Source of the DNA: Paenibacillus sp. FSL H7-0331
Lineage (GTDB): Bacteria; Bacillota; Bacilli; Paenibacillales; NBRC-103111
Assembly (NCBI RefSeq): GCF_001956045.1
Contig: NZ_MRTH01000008.1
Location: 62,001 to 126,000 of the forward strand
DNA: 64,000 bases
Direction: 5' to 3'
Part shown: positions 18,101 through 25,337 of the stretch, in pieces
How the letters are laid out: every line of letters starts with the position of its first letter
How positions within the stretch are numbered: position 1 is the first letter of the stretch
Notes under the pieces: model-generated
Databases searched by the model: none
What the model was told of the DNA's origin: nothing
The model's input: the letters and a program-made list of their open reading frames with translations, nothing else
Position numbers and translations under genes: made by a program

Positions 18101-21100
18101 ACCAAAGGCTCAATTGGAGATTTTGTGTGGGTGGATAAGAACGCCAATGGTATTCAGGATGCAGGTGAACCTAGTCTTGATGGGGGAACGGTAGAACTGT
18201 ATGATGATGCTGATATTACAACTCCTTTGAAAAGCACGACGACTAGCGGAGGCGGTAAATACATATTCACTGACCTGGATCCAGGAAGCTATCGCGTGAA
18301 GTTCATTAAGCCTATTGGGTATAAATCGACGCTTCAGGATCAGGGGAATGATGATAAAATCGATTCTGACCGCGATGATACGAATGGTTTAAGCCATATC
18401 GTGGTATTAAGCTCTGGCCAAAACGACATGACCGTGGATGCAGGATTTTATCTCGGTGAAATCGGTGATCTGGTCTGGCATGACCTGAATGCCAACGGTG
18501 TTCAGGATGCAGGAGAACCAGGTATACATGGTGTATCGGTTAAGCTCCATAAGGCAGCTGACCTTACAACTCCTATAGCAACTACTACGACTGACGCAAG
18601 CGGGATTTACAAATTCTCTGATTTGCTTCCAGGAGATTATGTAGTCAAGTTTACTCGTCCAGCGGCTTACAATTATTTCTCTCCTTCGAATCGGGGATCC
18701 AATGATGCATTGGATAGCGACGCGACCTATACAGCTCGGACTGATGCAGAAGCTGTTGTCAATGGTATTACGCTGCTCGAAGGCGGACGCAACTATACCT
18801 TCGATGCGGGTGTATTCAAGCCAGCCAGCCTTGGGGATAGAGTCTTTCTCGATGCCAACAAAAATGGCATTCAAGACACTGGCGAAGTGGGAATTTCGGG
18901 TGTAACGGTTAAGCTGTATAAGACTTCCGCACCTAATACCGCAGTGGCTACAACGTTTACGGATCTAACAGGTTTGTACCAGTTTACGAATCTGGATCCA
19001 GACAGCTATTTCGTTGAATTCATCAAACCAACAGGGTATGCTATCACTTCCAAAAATCAAGGCGGTTCTGCAGCATTAGATTCGGATGCAGACCCGACTA
19101 CTGGAAAAACAGCCAGTGTCCCTCTATCGTCAGGGGAAGCTAATATGACGGTAGATGCCGGGATGTATATTCCTACCAATGGTTCCATTGGGGACTTGGT
19201 CTGGCATGATTTGAATGCGAACGGCATACAGGATCCAGGAGAGCCAGGCATTCCGGGTGTAACCGTTGAGCTGTATAATGCCGATACAAATGCACTGCTG
19301 GATACCAAAACCACAGATGCTGGCGGGAACTATCTCTTCACTAATCTTCTGCTTACAAGTAACTACAAGGTGAAATTCCTTAAACCAAGTGGTTACAAGG
19401 AAAGCCCGGCAAATGTAGGGGCGGATGACAGCAAGGATTCGGATAGAGATATTATAACGGGTTTCAGCCATACTCTTACATTAAGTACAACTATTAATGA
19501 TTTAACTGTCGATGCTGGTTTTTATAAGCTGGCCAAGCTCGGCGACAAAGTGTTTAAAGATGTGAATGTTAACGGCATACAAGATGCTAGTGAAGCTGGC
19601 GTAGCTAATGTTACAGTTAATCTGTATCGTTCCGACGCCCCAACAGTAATTGTCGCAACAACCGTTACGGATACCAATGGCAACTATCTGTTTGATAATT
19701 TGGAGCCAGATTCCTATGTGGTAGGGTTTGTGCCTGTTAGCGGTCACAGCTTTACGTATAAGCACGTAGGGATCGACAATACAATTGATTCCGACGTTAA
19801 TAGTTTAGGTTTTACAGATCCCATTGTATTGCGTTCCGGAGATGATAATAGAACGGTGGATGCCGGGATTTACGTTCCTAATGCAGGCGGCGGTGGTTCT
19901 ATTGGAGACTTGGTCTGGCATGACTTGAATGCAAATGGCATACAGGATCCAGGAGAGCCCGGCATACCGGGAGTAACGGTGGAGCTCTATAATGCGGATA
20001 CGAATGCGCTGCTGGGTACTAGAACTACAGATGCCTTAGGACATTATTACTTCAATGACCTTCTGCTTACAGGTAACTATAAAGTGAAGTTCCTTAAACC
20101 AAGCGGGTACAAGGAAAGTCCGGCAAATGTAGGAACGGATGACAGCAAGGATTCGGATAGAGACGTTACAACCGGCTTCAGCCATACTCTTACATTAACT
20201 ACAAGTATTAATGATTTAACGGTTGATGCTGGTTTCTACAAGCTAGCTAAACTCGGCGACAAAGTATTTAAAGATGTTAATGAAAATGGTATTCAGGATG
20301 TAAAAGAAGAAGGCGTTGCGAATGTAACGGTTAGCCTGTATCTTTCTGATGCGCTGGCGGTACCTGTCAAGACAACTGTCACGGATGCTAATGGCAACTA
20401 TCTGTTTGACGATCTGGAGCCAGGTTCCTATGTAGTAGGGTTTACGGCTGTTAACGGCTATAGCTTTACTTTAAAGAATGAAGGGACAGATCGTACCATG
20501 GATTCGGATGTCAATAACTTAGGTTTTACGGATCCTGTTGTATTGCTTTCTGGAGACGATAACAGAACCGTGGATGCTGGAATTTATAATTCTACCAAGG
20601 GTTCTATCGGAGACATTGTCTGGCATGATTTGAACGCAAACGGCATACAGGATGCAGGAGAGCCAGGCATTCAGGGAGTAACCGTTGAGTTGTATGATGC
20701 AGATACGAATGTGCTGCTGGGTACCCGAACTACAGATGCAGGTGGACGCTATCTGTTTACAGACCTTATTCTCGTAGGTAACTATAAGGTGAAATTCCTT
20801 AAACCAGATGGGTACAAGGAAAGTCCGGCAAATGCAGGAACGGATGATAGCAAAGATTCGGATAGAGACGTTACAACAGGCTTCAGTCATACTCTTACAT
20901 TAAGCACAAGTATTAATGATTTAACAGTGGACGCTGGTTTCTACAAGCTAGCTAAACTCGGCGACAAAGTGTTTAGAGATTTCAATGTGAACGGTATACA
21001 GGATGTGAACGATGAAGGTGTTGCGAATGTTACAGTTAACTTGTATCGTTCCGATGCGCCAGCCGTAATTATGGCAACAACCGTCACGGATGCTAACGGC

Positions 21101-21952
21101 AATTATCTGTTTGACAATCTGGAGCCAGGTTCTTATGTAGTAGGTTTCGTGGCCGGTAACGGTTATATATATACACCTAAGAACATGGGGACGGACAAAA
21201 CTATCGATTCAGATGTCAATAATTTAGGTTTTACGGATCCTATTATATTGCTTTCTGGAGACGATAACAGAACGATAGATGCCGGGGTTTATATTCTTTA
21301 CTCAGGTGGCGGAGGAGGAGGCGGTGGCGGTGGCGGTTCATCACCAGAGCCAACAACACCAGAACCGACTCCAGGGACAACTCCAGTACCAACACCAGAA
21401 CCGACTCCAGGAACGATTCCAGTGCCAACACCAGAACCGACTCCAGGAACGATTCCAGTGCCAACACCAGAACCGACTCCAGGAACGATTCCAGTGCCAA
21501 CACCAGAACCGACTCCAGTAACAGTTCCAGTGCCAACTCCAGCACAACCTGTAACTACGGATCAGGATACCCCCGTAGCAGGAGCAGTGCCGTCGATAGT
21601 GGACACGGGAAATATAACGGTTCCGAAGACGTATACGCTTGAAGTTGAGCCTCAAAATGGAATTGTTGAATTAACGGATGATGGAAAATGGGTATATAAA
21701 CCGAAGGAAGGCTTTAACGGCAAAGATACCTTTACCATCGGTATCAAGGATGAGAATGGAGATATTAATTTCCATGATGTTACGGTCAATGTACTTCCAA
21801 ATAGCAATAAAAAGGTTACTGAACCTGTAGTTTCCCTAGTACCAAAAACAGGCCAAGAGGCTTATAGCAGCTTTTATCTGACAGGACTAGCTTTGGTACT
21901 TGCTGGACTTGGGGTATTTGGAGCTACACGTTGGCAGCAACGTAGAAAATAA
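15152..21952 (+). CDS. Giant LPXTG-type cell-wall adhesin with DUF11-like and SdrD-B-like repeats
   Basis: A 2266-residue secreted surface protein. Residues 1-42 are a signal peptide (KRVLFLFMALSLAILPYY, cleavage likely after VWA). About 45-850 hold several DUF11-like beta-sandwich domains (SLEKTVDKTSAFPGETITYTI and relatives). About 860-2050 hold ten SdrD-B/Cna-B-like domains, each with GDxVWxDxNxNGIQDxGE and ending DAGxY; their Asp/Asn-rich loops suggest Ca2+ binding. A poly-Gly run, a Pro/Glu/Thr stalk and a cadherin-like domain (YKPKEGFNGKDTFTI) follow. The C-terminus has VPKTG, a hydrophobic helix and RRK, a sortase sorting signal. It should stand off the wall as an adhesin or matrix protein. 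The ATG at 15152 follows GGGGGAG by 6 bases. A class B sortase gene lies 91 bases downstream. Confidence 0.92.
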   Translation: MGNLKQLSKRSRSLLEFPKRVLFLFMALSLAILPYYNFAVWADVSLSLEKTVDKTSAFPGETITYTIKYANPSTTEAAQNMIITDVLPSTLDYVGVDTSTDVSAVDTSVPGTVKFNMVSPLAAGKTGIIKVKAKFKEGVTLNGATALNSVTAKADNSPVITASAPVVTANVNAPDWSISKAKILPAVDPALNSNVTYQIKLKGNSAPGGTNIQNVGVMDTLPVGSTFVSATGGGVYDAVYGKVSWPSSALNVGQEKTYEVVLSYPSPTFHVGDSVTNSVYAVGTSLTGAALRTNTANATHLLAAPDPGIYDIKKEARQASDEYSIGQTVKYKINGFGNKGNVPLDNFVVEDAIPKEINLTQISTGSYSNNTGVTVNVYYQKTGVNTWLSWTGGVNLSSGSSQTLNVASLGLVAGEYVSKVKLDYGTVPSSFRVASDIQLQGTLLSTDHNSLPVVDNQLINNTAVLTANYGATPFNSSSLVTIKVVQPIPWVVANKSVVGSASVKENDTLTYKLRVQNHEFATGDMTHPEIVEFFPNELENFTVVGITNNSSTPIGAPVFNSYNKTVGSVTYSVYSWEFLSAVLKPNEYIDVTISGTVKHATPNGNFGNTMYATTTATNTYKGTVVSDVPEDRDNNPATTQFVKASVNAYVKFTGSLESIKWVKGEVDNAFTKYPANGETLPGGKAMYQLVVSNVTSNGPISNIVIVDKLPRITDTGVVDTNARLSDWRPYLVNSVTGPGGAPLDPRIKVYYSTDVSPNVSDISNPLNPTHTGWSLTPPDDITTVTALEFDFGTITLNQGESVTLEWDMRAPVNAPRNEIAWNSFGYGATYPDEGGPQSFLPSEPIKVGFLIKDTDPAGTGNIGDFIWMDSNANGIQEAGEKGINGILVNLYKTNDLTNRIGYTRTGDRHGSNEPGYYEFPNLQADDYTVEFVMPTGYYLSPHNQGSDRAKDSDFTLNPSTLTYQVSKNLGYEETDMTLDAGIYTKGSIGDFVWVDKNANGIQDAGEPSLDGGTVELYDDADITTPLKSTTTSGGGKYIFTDLDPGSYRVKFIKPIGYKSTLQDQGNDDKIDSDRDDTNGLSHIVVLSSGQNDMTVDAGFYLGEIGDLVWHDLNANGVQDAGEPGIHGVSVKLHKAADLTTPIATTTTDASGIYKFSDLLPGDYVVKFTRPAAYNYFSPSNRGSNDALDSDATYTARTDAEAVVNGITLLEGGRNYTFDAGVFKPASLGDRVFLDANKNGIQDTGEVGISGVTVKLYKTSAPNTAVATTFTDLTGLYQFTNLDPDSYFVEFIKPTGYAITSKNQGGSAALDSDADPTTGKTASVPLSSGEANMTVDAGMYIPTNGSIGDLVWHDLNANGIQDPGEPGIPGVTVELYNADTNALLDTKTTDAGGNYLFTNLLLTSNYKVKFLKPSGYKESPANVGADDSKDSDRDIITGFSHTLTLSTTINDLTVDAGFYKLAKLGDKVFKDVNVNGIQDASEAGVANVTVNLYRSDAPTVIVATTVTDTNGNYLFDNLEPDSYVVGFVPVSGHSFTYKHVGIDNTIDSDVNSLGFTDPIVLRSGDDNRTVDAGIYVPNAGGGGSIGDLVWHDLNANGIQDPGEPGIPGVTVELYNADTNALLGTRTTDALGHYYFNDLLLTGNYKVKFLKPSGYKESPANVGTDDSKDSDRDVTTGFSHTLTLTTSINDLTVDAGFYKLAKLGDKVFKDVNENGIQDVKEEGVANVTVSLYLSDALAVPVKTTVTDANGNYLFDDLEPGSYVVGFTAVNGYSFTLKNEGTDRTMDSDVNNLGFTDPVVLLSGDDNRTVDAGIYNSTKGSIGDIVWHDLNANGIQDAGEPGIQGVTVELYDADTNVLLGTRTTDAGGRYLFTDLILVGNYKVKFLKPDGYKESPANAGTDDSKDSDRDVTTGFSHTLTLSTSINDLTVDAGFYKLAKLGDKVFRDFNVNGIQDVNDEGVANVTVNLYRSDAPAVIMATTVTDANGNYLFDNLEPGSYVVGFVAGNGYIYTPKNMGTDKTIDSDVNNLGFTDPIILLSGDDNRTIDAGVYILYSGGGGGGGGGGGSSPEPTTPEPTPGTTPVPTPEPTPGTIPVPTPEPTPGTIPVPTPEPTPGTIPVPTPEPTPVTVPVPTPAQPVTTDQDTPVAGAVPSIVDTGNITVPKTYTLEVEPQNGIVELTDDGKWVYKPKEGFNGKDTFTIGIKDENGDINFHDVTVNVLPNSNKKVTEPVVSLVPKTGQEAYSSFYLTGLALVLAGLGVFGATRWQQRRK
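17731..21300 (+). repeat. Ten SdrD-B-like domain repeats, last six as three two-domain modules
   Basis: Ten copies of a roughly 110-125 residue domain. The last six alternate between type X (GDLVWHDLNANGIQD, ends DAGFYKL) and type Y (AKLGDKVFKDVNVNGIQD, ends DAGIY). The X-Y pair recurs near 19180, 19895 and 20600, about 710 bases apart. Copies are very similar at DNA level, consistent with recent tandem duplication. Confidence 0.85.
21353..21532 (+). repeat. 36-bp tandem repeat coding for a Pro-rich wall-spanning stalk
   Basis: Five 36-base units encode PTPEPTPGTIPV-like 12-mers. Units at 21389-21424, 21425-21460 and 21461-21496 are identical; the first and last are diverged. A run of Gly codons precedes them at 21306-21336. 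The array keeps frame at any copy number. Confidence 0.95.
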
Positions 21953-21962
21953 AATCCTACAA

Positions 21963-21987
21963 GCAGGGGCACATCATGTGCCTCTGT
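21963..21987 (+). terminator. Hairpin between adhesin and sortase genes
   Basis: GCAGGGGCACAT (21963-21974) faces ATGTGCCTCTGT (21976-21987), a nearly perfect inverted repeat, followed only by TTCACTT. It is probably a partial terminator or mRNA processing hairpin that lowers sortase relative to adhesin expression. Confidence 0.5.
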
Positions 21988-22043
21988 TTCACTTCAATCG
22001 TATAAACAAGCTATTTCGAGTTCATAGGAGAGAGGAGAATCTT

Positions 22044-22871
22044 ATGACAAAGCAACTTCCCCAACCTGCCGCTAGAAGTTATAGATTTTTTTATTGGGCA
22101 GCTTCCATATTGGTATGTGCTGGAGTTGTGTTTATAAGTATGGATGCTTATATACAACATACCGAAAGAAACAATTCACTTCAGTTAAAAAATCAGATGT
22201 TAAGTCTATACCATACAAAAGCACAACCCAATACAGAACAGGCAAATGAGTCCACTGAACTAACCAAAGAAGCAAGCGCTGTAGCCAAAGGCCCAACGGA
22301 AAATGAGAGATTCCAAAGTTTATTGGCTATTAATAAAGAAATCATTGGATGGCTCCATGTTGACGGCACTAGTGTCGATTATCCGGTCCTACAGCATAAA
22401 GACAATGATTATTACTTAAACAGAGACGCATCAGGTAAAAAGTCCATTTATGGCAGTGTGTTTATGGATTACCGTCTGGACACGAATCAAGAACAACGTA
22501 ATCTTGTCATTTATGGACATAATATGATAGATGGCTCCATGTTCGGAAGCCTTGGTAATTATAAAAACAAAGATTTTTTTGCGGAACACCGCAATATTAA
22601 TTGGGGAATACAAGGAAAAATGAGCGATTGGGAAATATTTTCCGTTTATACCATTGACGCCAGTAAAGATACTGTCGATATTTCATATGAAAACGACGAT
22701 GCGTTTCTTCTTGCTTTAGACCAATATCGAAAAAAATCTATGTATCAGGCGGCTGTGACTCTGCAAAAGGATGATCAAATTCTTACACTGGTAACATGCA
22801 GTAATGAGACAGATGATACTCGTTTAGTCATACATGCAGTAAAAAAGGGGCCGAGGGCCCCTTTTTCTTAA
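22044..22871 (+). CDS. Class B sortase
   Basis: A membrane-anchored cysteine transpeptidase that joins LPXTG-type surface proteins to peptidoglycan. The 275-residue protein has an N-terminal signal anchor (about residues 15-36), a charged linker, then the sortase barrel. The catalytic triad is visible: His159 in VIYGHNM, Cys252 in TLVTCS and Arg260 in DDTRLVIHA. WLHVDGTSVDYPVLQ and YGSVFMDYR are class B features. The ATG at 22044 follows AGAGGAG by 6 bases. It lies directly after the giant adhesin, so the VPKTG signal there is its likely substrate. The last codons overlap a terminator hairpin. Confidence 0.93.
   Translation: MTKQLPQPAARSYRFFYWAASILVCAGVVFISMDAYIQHTERNNSLQLKNQMLSLYHTKAQPNTEQANESTELTKEASAVAKGPTENERFQSLLAINKEIIGWLHVDGTSVDYPVLQHKDNDYYLNRDASGKKSIYGSVFMDYRLDTNQEQRNLVIYGHNMIDGSMFGSLGNYKNKDFFAEHRNINWGIQGKMSDWEIFSVYTIDASKDTVDISYENDDAFLLALDQYRKKSMYQAAVTLQKDDQILTLVTCSNETDDTRLVIHAVKKGPRAPFS
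22842..22866. terminator. Bidirectional terminator inside the sortase 3' end
   Basis: AAAAAGGGGCC (22842-22852), loop GAG, then GGCCCCTTTTT (22856-22866). The stem is perfect and codes for the last residues (KKGPRAPFS) of the sortase. It also serves the convergent transglutaminase-like gene, which ends at 22882. Confidence 0.9.
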
Positions 22872-22881
22872 CAATCCTATT

Positions 22882-23703
22882 TTATTTTGCAATCGGATAA
22901 TCGCTTTCCACCCAAGTATGACCCATTTTCAGAAGTTCTTCATTTGTTACATTAAAATATTTAGTAGATTGAACACCTGGATGATCAGGTGTAGGGTCGT
23001 CAAAGACGGTATCAAGCATATACCAGTTGTTATCTATGCTCACTGCATTCCACATGTGCGTTTGCGCAGGATCATCATTTATGTAACCAACCACGAGCCG
23101 ACTTGTGATTCCTGCTTTATTGAGAAGCTTATTCGTTAGGATCGCATAGCCTTGGCACACGGCCTTTTTGTTAAAGACTGCTGAGTAAGCTGTATGTCCA
23201 ATGTCGTCTAAATTTTCATAAGAGGTATTGGAGACGACATAGTCGTGAATGGCAGCTTCTTTTTCAAGATTGTTCATGTTTGGTGTCAGAATTTCCTTCA
23301 GAATACGGTCAACCTCATTGTCTACGTATTGGTCTTGTTCTACTGACGTAAGATATTGCGGCGTTAGAGTAATCGTAATATTACCGATGCTTCCCTTCAT
23401 ATTCATAGACAGGTCCTTCATGTTCCAGTAAAGTTCTTCATCAAGATTCCGTTGTGCAAGGTCTATAGTATTTTTAATTGCTTGAACGTAACTTTTCGAA
23501 TCTTCTGTATCTTTAGCTGTGTAGGTGATTGTAATGGAATCTGATTTTTTAGCAAGCTCAGCTTGAATTGTTAATTCCAGCTCTGTTAAATTACTAGCTT
23601 GCAGTGGCGCGCTGGCGCTTGCAGTCTCTGCTTGTACCAACGAAGAGAGAAGAAAAAGCATAACGGTGAGTAAGGTAACGAAAATCTTTAATTTGGAATA
23701 CAT
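22882..23703 (-). CDS. Secreted transglutaminase-like cysteine enzyme under c-di-GMP riboswitch
   Basis: A 273-residue exported protein. Residues 1-29 are a signal peptide ending QAETASA. The C-terminal half is a transglutaminase-like papain-fold domain with the triad Cys183 (AVCQGYA), His216 (THMWNAV) and Asp231 (YMLDTVFDD). The family includes proteases and crosslinking enzymes acting on cell-surface proteins or peptidoglycan. The N-terminal region (about 40-125) matches nothing I know. The start is certain: AAGGGAGG sits 9 bases before the ATG. The leader contains a c-di-GMP-I riboswitch, so expression answers to the motile/sessile switch. The gene converges on the sortase/adhesin pair, suggesting a substrate among surface proteins (inference). 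Confidence 0.88.
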   Translation of the reverse strand: MYSKLKIFVTLLTVMLFLLSSLVQAETASASAPLQASNLTELELTIQAELAKKSDSITITYTAKDTEDSKSYVQAIKNTIDLAQRNLDEELYWNMKDLSMNMKGSIGNITITLTPQYLTSVEQDQYVDNEVDRILKEILTPNMNNLEKEAAIHDYVVSNTSYENLDDIGHTAYSAVFNKKAVCQGYAILTNKLLNKAGITSRLVVGYINDDPAQTHMWNAVSIDNNWYMLDTVFDDPTPDHPGVQSTKYFNVTNEELLKMGHTWVESDYPIAK

Positions 23704-23712
23704 AGCAAAAAA

Positions 23713-23763
23713 CCTCCCTTGTCATTAAGCCAAAAGAGGGTACAATGTACTGTTGCCTCTTGG
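23713..23763 (-). promoter_or_regulatory. Riboswitch expression platform with anti-Shine-Dalgarno
   Basis: On the minus strand CCTCTTTT (23739-23732) can pair over all 8 positions, two of them G-U, with the Shine-Dalgarno AAGGGAGG (23720-23713). The same segment can instead pair with CCAAGAGG (23763-23756), which directly follows the aptamer. The two hairpins exclude each other, giving a translational switch. The direction of control is inferred, not shown. Confidence 0.6.
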
Positions 23764-23838
23764 CGACCCGACGATCATAGCAAAATGCTTTAGACTCGTG
23801 GCTTTGCGTCCCTGCCTTTCGACAGGTTTGCCTTTTTC
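23756..23838 (-). promoter_or_regulatory. c-di-GMP-I (GEMM-I) riboswitch aptamer
   Basis: Read on the minus strand: AAAGGCAAACC, the P1b hairpin CCTGTC-GAAA-GGCAGG with its GNRA tetraloop, the hallmark GGGACGCAAAGCC, then the P2 arm starting CACGAGTCTAAAGC and closing TCGTCGGGTCGCC. All conserved pieces of the GEMM-I consensus are present and in order. It lies 53 bases before the start codon of the transglutaminase-like gene and just downstream of a promoter. Confidence 0.95.
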
Positions 23839-23860
23839 AAAAGTTATTAGATTTGAGCCT

Positions 23861-23889
23861 ATCATACCACAGGGTACTATGAAGTTCAA
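23861..23889 (-). promoter_or_regulatory. Sigma-A promoter for riboswitch transcript
   Basis: On the minus strand TTGAAC (23889-23884) and TATGAT (23866-23861) are 17 bases apart. Transcription would start about 15 bases before the aptamer. Confidence 0.65.
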
Positions 23890-23983
23890 CCTGTATTAGC
23901 CATGAAGGTTACACGGTATGAATCGAAAGACTCGATTGAGTAAACCCGTGCAGGTATGCTACTATTTGATCATTATGAGCAGT

Positions 23984-24011
23984 GCTTCTTCTTCAGGAGA
24001 AGCGTCTTTTT
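23984..24011 (+). terminator. Terminator-like hairpin in the ylmB leader
   Basis: GCTTCTTC (23984-23991) pairs with GGAGAAGC (23996-24003) around a TTCA loop, followed by GTCTTTTT. It ends 25 bases before the GTG start, so it may act as an attenuator. No TPP aptamer was seen upstream. Confidence 0.5.
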
Positions 24012-24035
24012 ATGTAACGGAAGGGAGCTATAAGA

Positions 24036-25310
24036 GTGAAGATAAATCTGAAAGCATTGCTTCAACAAGTAGATCAGCGACAGGTGGAGCTCATCGATCT
24101 GGTCGAGCGTTTGATCCGGTTTCAAACACCGGCGCCACCCGCTCGCAATACGGAGGAGGCACAGCAGTTTGTCGCTGCATTTTTGCAGGATAAGGGCTTT
24201 GTTATTGACAAATGGGACGTATACCCTGGAGATCCGAATGTCGTTGGTGTGTTAAAAGGCAGTGCATCAGATACGTATAAAAGCTTGATTATTAATGGTC
24301 ATATGGACGTGGCTGAGGTGAGTCCAGACGAAGCTTGGGAAACGACACCCTTCACACCGATTGTCAGGGACGGTGCGATCATTGGCCGAGGTGCCGCGGA
24401 TATGAAGGCGGGGCTTGCCGGGGCGTTGTTTGCTACTCAGCTGCTACATGAAGCAGGTATTCGGCTGCCCGGTGACCTTACGTTCCAATCCGTGATTGGA
24501 GAAGAAGTAGGCGAAGCGGGAACGCTGGAATGCTGCAAACGCGGGTACAGCGCGGATTTTGCCGTTGTTGTCGATACGAGTGATTTGCATATTCAAGGGC
24601 AGGGCGGCGTCATTACAGGCTGGATCACGGTGAAGAGCAAGCAAACCTTTCACGATGCGACGAGAAGGAGCATGATCCATGCCGGAGGCAAGCTGTTCGG
24701 CGCAAGCGCTATTGAGAAAATGGTGAAGTTGATTCAAGGGCTGCAGGATTTGGAGCGTCACTGGTCCGTAATCAAAAGTTATCCGGATTGTCCACCAGGA
24801 GCAAGTACGATCAATCCTGCCGTCATTGAAGGCGGTCGACATGCCGCGTTCATTGCCGATGAATGCCGATTATGGATCACCGTACATTTTTATCCGAATG
24901 AGACCCATGAACAAGTGGCCCAAGAAATCGAGGAGCATATCAGACTGGTGGCTGCTGGAGATGTATGGCTTAGAGACAATCCCCCTGAGTTTACATGGGG
25001 CGGATCGTCGATGATTGAAGATCGCGGCGAAATCTTCCCTTCATTGGAGGTGGACCCGCAGCATGCCGCTGTTCGTGCGTTAATGGGGGCTCACGAGCGT
25101 ATTTTGAACAGCCAGCCTATTGTTGATGTATCACCGACTGTCACCGATGGGGGCTGGTTTGGGGATGCTGGCATTCCCGCAGCTATTTATGGACCAGGCG
25201 ATTTGGGCAATGCCCATGCCGTCAACGAGCAGGTATCGATCCAGCAGGTAGTAGATTTCACCAAAGTGATGCTTCAATTTATATACGAATGGGGACATAC
25301 AAAGAAATAA
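24036..25310 (+). CDS. ylmB: M20/ArgE-DapE family deacylase, probable formylaminopyrimidine deformylase
   Basis: A 424-residue zinc metallohydrolase of the M20 family. Metal ligands lie in NGHMDVAEV, IGRGAADMKAG and IGEEVGEAG, with the family's dimerisation insert between. General family members are acetylornithine deacetylases or succinyl-diaminopimelate desuccinylases. The next gene is tenA, so the YlmB role is preferred: removal of formyl from N-formyl-4-amino-5-aminomethyl-2-methylpyrimidine in salvage of base-degraded thiamin (as in Bacillus). The start is GTG at 24036 with AAGGGAG 8 bases upstream. A terminator-like hairpin in the leader may regulate the pair. Confidence 0.72.
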   Translation: MKINLKALLQQVDQRQVELIDLVERLIRFQTPAPPARNTEEAQQFVAAFLQDKGFVIDKWDVYPGDPNVVGVLKGSASDTYKSLIINGHMDVAEVSPDEAWETTPFTPIVRDGAIIGRGAADMKAGLAGALFATQLLHEAGIRLPGDLTFQSVIGEEVGEAGTLECCKRGYSADFAVVVDTSDLHIQGQGGVITGWITVKSKQTFHDATRRSMIHAGGKLFGASAIEKMVKLIQGLQDLERHWSVIKSYPDCPPGASTINPAVIEGGRHAAFIADECRLWITVHFYPNETHEQVAQEIEEHIRLVAAGDVWLRDNPPEFTWGGSSMIEDRGEIFPSLEVDPQHAAVRALMGAHERILNSQPIVDVSPTVTDGGWFGDAGIPAAIYGPGDLGNAHAVNEQVSIQQVVDFTKVMLQFIYEWGHTKK

Positions 25311-25337
25311 CCCTTTAAAGAAAAGAGGAAGCTGTCG

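Noticed and set aside
21353..21532. CRISPR-like array
   Set aside because: The 36-base units are directly adjacent without spacers and code for a PTPEPTPG stalk in frame with the adhesin.
21243..21655. Minus-strand and alternate-frame open frames over the Pro-rich repeat of the adhesin
   Set aside because: They are by-products of the 36-base repeat, with low-complexity translations and no ribosome-binding sites.
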